From NCBI GenBank assembly GCA_043746555.1, contig JAYTQU010000187.1, forward strand, positions 1 through 10,540: a stretch of DNA of 10,540 nucleotides. The letters are read 5' to 3'. A model generated the notes under the pieces. The model saw nothing but the letters and a program-made list of their open reading frames with translations, was not told the origin of the DNA and searched no databases. Origin of the DNA: CAZQYC01 sp043746555. Lineage in GTDB: Bacteria > Pseudomonadota > Gammaproteobacteria > Steroidobacterales > Steroidobacteraceae. Positions 7,108 through 10,540 of this stretch are shown one piece after another (position 1 is the stretch's first letter; each line of letters begins with the position of its first letter). The translations under genes and the position numbers were made by a program.

Positions 7108-7747
7108 CTACGGATTCGATTCGTTCAACTCGGATGCTGATTGAACCGATCCGTAACGCGTTTGCTTGCCCCAACCGACTCGCGGTCCGCGTAGCGCGGT
7201 AGCAAACGATTTGATCGCGACGTAGTAGATCATTTGTCGGTAGAAGAACCGTTGCAGCGGCAACCGGATCAGCAGGCGCCAATCTTCATACGGCTCGAAT
7301 GGAAAGGCGAGTGTGGCGGTGGCGACGTTAATCGCTAGAAATAAACCGTAGTAATACAGCGTTTGTACGAACGCGCTGTTCATTATTTCTGCCTGTGTTG
7401 GATGCGATGCGTGACCGATGAGTGCGCGTGTCGCCGTCCACAGCATCGACAAATCCATTGCTGGCGATGTTTTCAGCTCGCTCGCAAACGCATTCTCGAC
7501 AATCGCGGCGGTGCGATCGGTTGAGCCGTCGTCGACGACTGGAATTTCAAGCGTGACGTATCGCGATGCGAGTAACGAACGCACGGTGCGCTCGATGACA
7601 CGTTCTTCGTTGTACGCCGGGATCTTCCGAGCCCAAGCGCCACACGATAACGATAGCGACGCTAAGCACAACGGCGAGGCGCAACACGTGTCGCCAACGT
7701 TGCGCCGAAAGGTCGAAAAAAACGTGCCGATTGGAACTTAAGCTCAT
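7108..7747 (-). pseudogene. Remnant of a polysaccharide deacetylase/glycosyltransferase-2 membrane protein
   Basis: Three pieces of one large protein are recognisable in order. From the ATG at 7747, MSLSSNRHVFFDLSAQRW followed by a membrane segment (LRLAVVLSVAIVIV) matches the N-terminal anchor of fused deacetylase/GT2 proteins. After a change of reading frame near 7625-7640 comes the start of a GT2 domain: IPAYNEERVIERTVRSLLAS, then VVDDGSTD, the nucleotide-sugar-binding motifs. The sequence then jumps, within the same frame, to the C-terminal membrane part (QTLYYYGLFLAINVATATLAF, later QRFFYRQMIYYVAIKSF and RGPRVGWGK). The whole deacetylase domain and most of the GT2 core, including the downstream catalytic motifs, are missing. 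Intact relatives are many times longer and make or modify surface polysaccharide such as poly-N-acetylglucosamine. At least two deletions and one frameshift make a functional product unlikely. The C-terminal 187-residue frame could still be translated. Confidence 0.75.
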
Positions 7748-7838
7748 TCGCGTAGTATTGTCGCATGCAGAGCCACCCAAAACGTACGAACGAAAGTCGA
7801 CCGATCGCCTTACGCTGTCACGTTGGTTATCACATTGT

Positions 7839-9302
7839 ATGACACGGTCATCGATTAGCCCGCGTCGTCAACATCGGCCCGCCAAACTGAAACAAGCATT
7901 GATTGCCGTTAAGCACTGTTCAATCGTATTGGACGATAAGCGCGTGCTCGACGAAATTAATTTTGCACTACATCGCGGCGAACGATGGGCATTGGTTGGC
8001 TCTAACGGTTCCGGGAAAACGCTGTTTCTAAAACTTTTGCGCGGCGATATGTGGCCGACTCCCGATGGCAACGAGAGCCGCGAATATTGTTTCGACGGCG
8101 ACAAGAGCGATCAACCATTTGGAAGTAGGGAACACATCGCGTATGTCGGACCGGAACGTCAGGATCGGTATGTGCGCTACGAGTGGAATCATTCCGTTGA
8201 ACAAATCGTCGCCACCGGTTTGTTCGACGAAGATATTTCTCGAACGAAACCGAACTCACGAGAACGACGGCGTGTCGCAAAGTTGCTGAAACGCTTTCGC
8301 TTGTCGTCGCTGCGTCGACGAGGATTTCTCACCCTCTCTTACGGTCAACGGCGTCGCACGTTGTTAGCGCGCGCTTTTGCCGGCGAGCCAAGCGTGTTAT
8401 TGCTCGATGAAGTATTCAACGGTCTCGATGTCACCAGCGCCGGCATCGTGCGCACGGCACTGAATCGTACGCGTGGCGTCGGTTCCACTTGGATTGTCAC
8501 GACGCATCGATCGCAAGATGTACCGAATAACGCAACACATTTCGCGCGGATGGAGGAAGGTAAGTTGCGTGATGTGACGAATGTTCGCGATACGCTTGCA
8601 ATTGGCGTTTCTTCTCCTCGCGCTCATCCTTGTACGCCTCGCAAGAGCGTCGATACGCGCAACCCCATTATCCAATTGTGCAACGCTGATTTGTATCGCG
8701 ACTATCGTTTGATATTGCGCGACGTGAACTGGACAATTCGTCGCGGCGAGCACTGGGCGATTGTCGGAGCGAACGGTTCGGGAAAATCGAGTCTGCTGAC
8801 GTTGCTATACGGCGATCTGCATCCGCGACTCGGCGGAAGCATCGAACGCGATCGTGTACCATTCGGGACTCCGATTGCCGAATGGAAACGGCGAGTGGGC
8901 TTTGTCTCACCGGAATTGCAAGCGGACTATTTTCTGGCGCGCGACTTAGAAGAAGTAGTGATATCCGGTCGATATTCGTCGGTCGGATTAAACGGCGCGC
9001 CGACAACAGCCGATCGTCGCGCGGCACGGTATTGGCTCAATTTCTTTGCGCTAGGCGAAGTCGCGCATCGCTCGCCACGCGCCGTTTCTTATGGGCAGAT
9101 GCGACGCGCCTTGTTGGCGCGCGCCATGAGCAATGACCCGGAGTTGTTGTTGCTCGACAAACTGGCGCGCAATGGCGTGCAGTTGTTAATGGCAGTGCAT
9201 GAGCGCAATGACTTGCCCGCTTGCATATCGCACGAGCTTTCGATTCGACCAGGCAAAACAGTGGTAAGCGGAGCGCGTCGCCAAGGCGCTTTCACGATTT
9301 AG
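7839..9302 (+). CDS. Double-ABC ATPase, ModF/PhrA-like, with damaged second domain
   Basis: This 487-residue cytoplasmic protein has two ABC nucleotide-binding domains and no membrane segment, as in E. coli ModF (490 residues). Domain 1 has Walker A GSNGSGKT (54-61), signature LSYGQRRR (166-173), Walker B LLLDE (187-191, catalytic E191) and NGLD. Domain 2 has Walker A GANGSGKS (310-317) and signature VSYGQMRR (416-423). Its Walker B reads LLLLDK (436-441) and then jumps to ARNGVQLLMAVHE, so the Glu-Pro-x-x-Gly-Leu-Asp stretch and the following helix, about 20 residues, are absent. The final strand-helix (NDLPACISHELSI) is normal. No Shine-Dalgarno marks a start. The ATG at 7839 is chosen because conserved sequence begins near residue 18, and the open frame continues upstream to 7731 into the divergent remnant. 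ModF's role is poorly known, with a link to molybdate genes that are absent here. Domain 2 probably binds ATP but hydrolyses it badly. Confidence 0.87.
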   Translation: MTRSSISPRRQHRPAKLKQALIAVKHCSIVLDDKRVLDEINFALHRGERWALVGSNGSGKTLFLKLLRGDMWPTPDGNESREYCFDGDKSDQPFGSREHIAYVGPERQDRYVRYEWNHSVEQIVATGLFDEDISRTKPNSRERRRVAKLLKRFRLSSLRRRGFLTLSYGQRRRTLLARAFAGEPSVLLLDEVFNGLDVTSAGIVRTALNRTRGVGSTWIVTTHRSQDVPNNATHFARMEEGKLRDVTNVRDTLAIGVSSPRAHPCTPRKSVDTRNPIIQLCNADLYRDYRLILRDVNWTIRRGEHWAIVGANGSGKSSLLTLLYGDLHPRLGGSIERDRVPFGTPIAEWKRRVGFVSPELQADYFLARDLEEVVISGRYSSVGLNGAPTTADRRAARYWLNFFALGEVAHRSPRAVSYGQMRRALLARAMSNDPELLLLDKLARNGVQLLMAVHERNDLPACISHELSIRPGKTVVSGARRQGAFTI

Positions 9303-9317
9303 TGTTGCCGATATCCA

Positions 9318-9333
9318 CCGCATTCAGGTGCGG
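9318..9333. terminator. Small hairpin between convergent genes
   Basis: CCGCA (9318-9322) pairs with TGCGG (9329-9333) around a 6-base loop in the 31-bp gap between the ABC ATPase stop and the phzF-like stop. It is well placed for a shared terminator, but the stem is short and no uridine run follows on either strand. Confidence 0.3.
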
Positions 9334-10230
9334 CTATAACGGTAACTCCGCTTCGTACACGATCACCGCGTCGCCCTCGATGCGAACGCTCTCGGCCACT
9401 TTGCCGACGCATTCCACTTGCACGTCGACAATGCCGGGGCGATTGACGGCTTCGCCTTGATGGCCGCGAAAGTTCACACGATTGTTTTGCGGTGTGAGCA
9501 AACCGTGCGTAACCAAATACACACCCAACATGCCGTGTGCGTTGCCGCTGACCGGATCTTCCGGAATGCCGAGCGACGGGCAGAACATGCGCGCGTGCGT
9601 GTTGGTTGCATCGTCGAGGCCGAATACGAAATAGCCATCGGCACCGACATGTGGAGTGAGCCTAGTGAGTTCCGCGAAGTTGGGCTTTAGCTCGCGCAGC
9701 AAGTCGGGCGATTTGAGCGCGATCAATAAACGCGGGCTGCCTTTCACCATCACTTGCAGAGGACAGTCGTTACGCAAGCTGGTGCTTGAAATGCCGAGAG
9801 CATCCATGACTTGACGACGATGATGTTCCGGAATCGTCGGGCCCAGCGACGGCGGACTTTGCGTGACCGCGATACGAAAATCGCCATCGACTGACGACAC
9901 GTCGATTGCAACAACGCCCGCACCGGTGAGTTGACGGAGCGTGTTCTTTGGCGCGCCTTGTTTCTTAGCCAACACGTATTGCGCGGCGATCGTTGCGTGG
10001 CCAACAAACTGCGCCTCGTGTTGCGGCGTAAAGAATCGCACTTGCATATCGTGATCGCCGGATTCCGCCTGCAACACAAAGGCCGTCTCCGCGTTGACCT
10101 CGGCGGCAATGGTCAGCATCTCGGCGGCGGTTAAGTCGTCCCCATCCAACACCACAGCGGCTGGATTGCCGCTAAAGCGTTGGCGCGTAAATGCATCGAC
10201 CTGAAACAGACGGCAACGGCGACTGGCCAT
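9334..10230 (-). CDS. PhzF-family isomerase/epimerase-like protein
   Basis: This 298-residue cytoplasmic protein of the diaminopimelate-epimerase fold is the usual length for PhzF relatives. The N-terminal FQVDAFTRQRFSGNPAAVV (9-27) is the family hallmark. E48 in NAETAFV is the counterpart of the catalytic glutamate E45 of Pseudomonas PhzF. TPQHEAQFVGHAT (68-80) and PEDPVSGNAHG (223-233, with D225) complete the active site. PhzF itself isomerises trans-2,3-dihydro-3-hydroxyanthranilate in phenazine synthesis. No other phenazine gene is nearby, and most solitary relatives have unknown substrates, so phenazine production should not be inferred. The start at 10230 is preferred over the frame's upstream ATG at 10272 because AAGGTG lies 5 bases before it and a promoter sits between the two ATGs. 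It is a single-gene unit convergent with the ABC ATPase. Confidence 0.92.
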   Translation of the reverse strand: MASRRCRLFQVDAFTRQRFSGNPAAVVLDGDDLTAAEMLTIAAEVNAETAFVLQAESGDHDMQVRFFTPQHEAQFVGHATIAAQYVLAKKQGAPKNTLRQLTGAGVVAIDVSSVDGDFRIAVTQSPPSLGPTIPEHHRRQVMDALGISSTSLRNDCPLQVMVKGSPRLLIALKSPDLLRELKPNFAELTRLTPHVGADGYFVFGLDDATNTHARMFCPSLGIPEDPVSGNAHGMLGVYLVTHGLLTPQNNRVNFRGHQGEAVNRPGIVDVQVECVGKVAESVRIEGDAVIVYEAELPL

Positions 10231-10260
10231 GAAACACCTTGTGTGAGGAATTAACGCGCC

Positions 10261-10289
10261 CTTATCGCGCAAGTTGAGGCGAACGTCAA
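10261..10289 (-). promoter_or_regulatory. Promoter for the phzF-like gene
   Basis: On the minus strand, TTGACG (10289-10284, 5 of 6 matches to the -35) and GATAAG (10266-10261, 4 of 6 to the -10) are exactly 17 bases apart. Transcription would begin near 10254, giving a leader of about 25 bases with the AAGGTG ribosome-binding site. This is the best sigma-70 promoter in the window, and it also supports the start at 10230. Confidence 0.55.
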
Positions 10290-10301
10290 TGAGGAGAGCG
10301 A

Positions 10302-10418
10302 GGCGGTAGGCAGCGGACTGCAGGCTGTAGGTCGGAACGGAAGCGAAACCCGATAGCGGCGGTGTTTTTTTGCTGCTGCCTCTGCCTAGCCTACAGTCTA
10401 CAGCCTAGATACTCCGCC
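10302..10418. repeat. Imperfect inverted-repeat element, CTGTAGG family
   Basis: CTGCAGGCTGTAGG (10318-10331) is matched in inverted orientation by CCTACAGTCTACAG (10390-10403) at 12 of 14 positions plus one G-T wobble. An overlapping register gives a 9-bp perfect match, AGGCTGTAG (10322-10330) to CTACAGCCT (10398-10406). The outer ends repeat GGCGG (10302-10306) and CCGCC (10414-10418). CTACAG is itself tandem at 10391-10404. The 58-bp centre includes a T7 tract. It looks like a dispersed non-coding palindrome of REP or MITE type, but no transposase or clear target-site duplication is visible. Confidence 0.5.
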
Positions 10419-10432
10419 CCGCCTTGGGGTGG
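10414..10432. terminator. GC-rich hairpin
   Basis: CCGCCCC (10414-10420) pairs with GGGGTGG (10426-10432), with one G-U pair and a 5-base loop. No uridine run follows. It may belong to the adjacent repeat element or terminate transcription entering from the right, outside the window. Confidence 0.3.
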
Positions 10433-10540
10433 TCTTAAAGACAGGGCTAATTCGTTCTCCCCTGCATGGCGAAATGGCTGTGTGTCTTAGGGGTCTTGGG
10501 TAATTGTCGACGCGGTGGTTTCTGTCTGCAGGCGTTTTTG

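Larger units (their letters stand above)
10231..10540. other. Gene-free right end
   Basis: These 310 bp carry the phzF-like promoter and leader (to about 10289), the inverted-repeat element (10302-10418) and a GC-rich hairpin (10414-10432). A T7 tract sits at 10365-10371. From 10433 to the end I see no open frame, RNA gene or clear signal that I can support. Confidence 0.5.

Noticed and set aside
7731..7838. N-terminal extension of the ABC ATPase to the upstream ATG
   Set aside because: The extra 36 residues have no family resemblance, overlap the start of the divergent remnant, and lack a ribosome-binding site.
8397..8753. 118-codon minus-strand open frame inside the ABC ATPase gene
   Set aside because: It is antisense to conserved Walker B and linker coding sequence, with no start signal or recognisable domain.
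9334..10230. Phenazine biosynthesis locus
   Set aside because: Only a PhzF-family gene is present, and solitary PhzF relatives are common in organisms that make no phenazine.
10231..10272. Upstream start for the PhzF-like protein at 10272
   Set aside because: The -10 box would lie within the coding sequence, and the ATG at 10230 has a good Shine-Dalgarno and begins right at the conserved N-terminus.

Overview
The window looks like a housekeeping/accessory stretch from a proteobacterium, most likely a soil or freshwater gammaproteobacterium of the Steroidobacter/Nevskia/Xanthomonas side. This rests on the mixture of families (a 'TPDGKPDLQG' exported protein, a MocR regulator beside PdxH, a ModF/PhrA-like double ATPase, a PhzF-like protein, a family VIII esterase) and on protein resemblance from memory. 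No rRNA, tRNA or other taxonomic marker is present, so the placement is inference. I see no transposase, integrase, CRISPR array or tRNA.

Layout, left to right. Bases 1-215 hold only a possible promoter. A diverged GNAT-like acetyltransferase (216-1004, +) and a SerB-type HAD phosphatase (1259-1927, +) follow, separated by 254 bp that may contain decayed coding sequence. The HAD gene converges on an exported protein of unknown function (2012-3196, -), with a hairpin between the two genes. Upstream of the exported protein on the same strand is a possible 63-residue small protein (3235-3426, -). Divergent from these is a tight two-gene unit: a MocR/PdxR-type regulator (3516-4982) and a pyridoxamine-phosphate-oxidase-like protein (4988-5581), 5 bp apart. 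Three perfect 12-bp tandem repeats lie just after it. A secreted serine beta-lactamase-like esterase (5746-7059, +) comes next.

The right third shows gene decay. A minus-strand remnant of a membrane polysaccharide deacetylase/glycosyltransferase-2 protein (7108-7747) keeps only its N-terminal anchor, the start of the GT2 domain and the C-terminal membrane end. Divergent from it is a double-ABC ATPase of the ModF/PhrA type (7839-9302), whose second nucleotide-binding domain appears to have lost about 20 residues exactly at Walker B and the D-loop, including the catalytic glutamate. A PhzF-family isomerase (9334-10230, -) converges on it and has the best promoter in the window. The last 300 bp contain a degenerate inverted-repeat element and no gene.

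How the genes work together: only the MocR-PdxH pair makes a clear functional unit, plausibly a PLP-responsive regulator co-transcribed with a PLP-forming salvage enzyme. The other genes are single transcription units with unrelated roles. I do not see a convincing new multi-gene system. The points most worth a second look are the MocR-PdxH pair, the crippled second ATPase domain, and the repeats.
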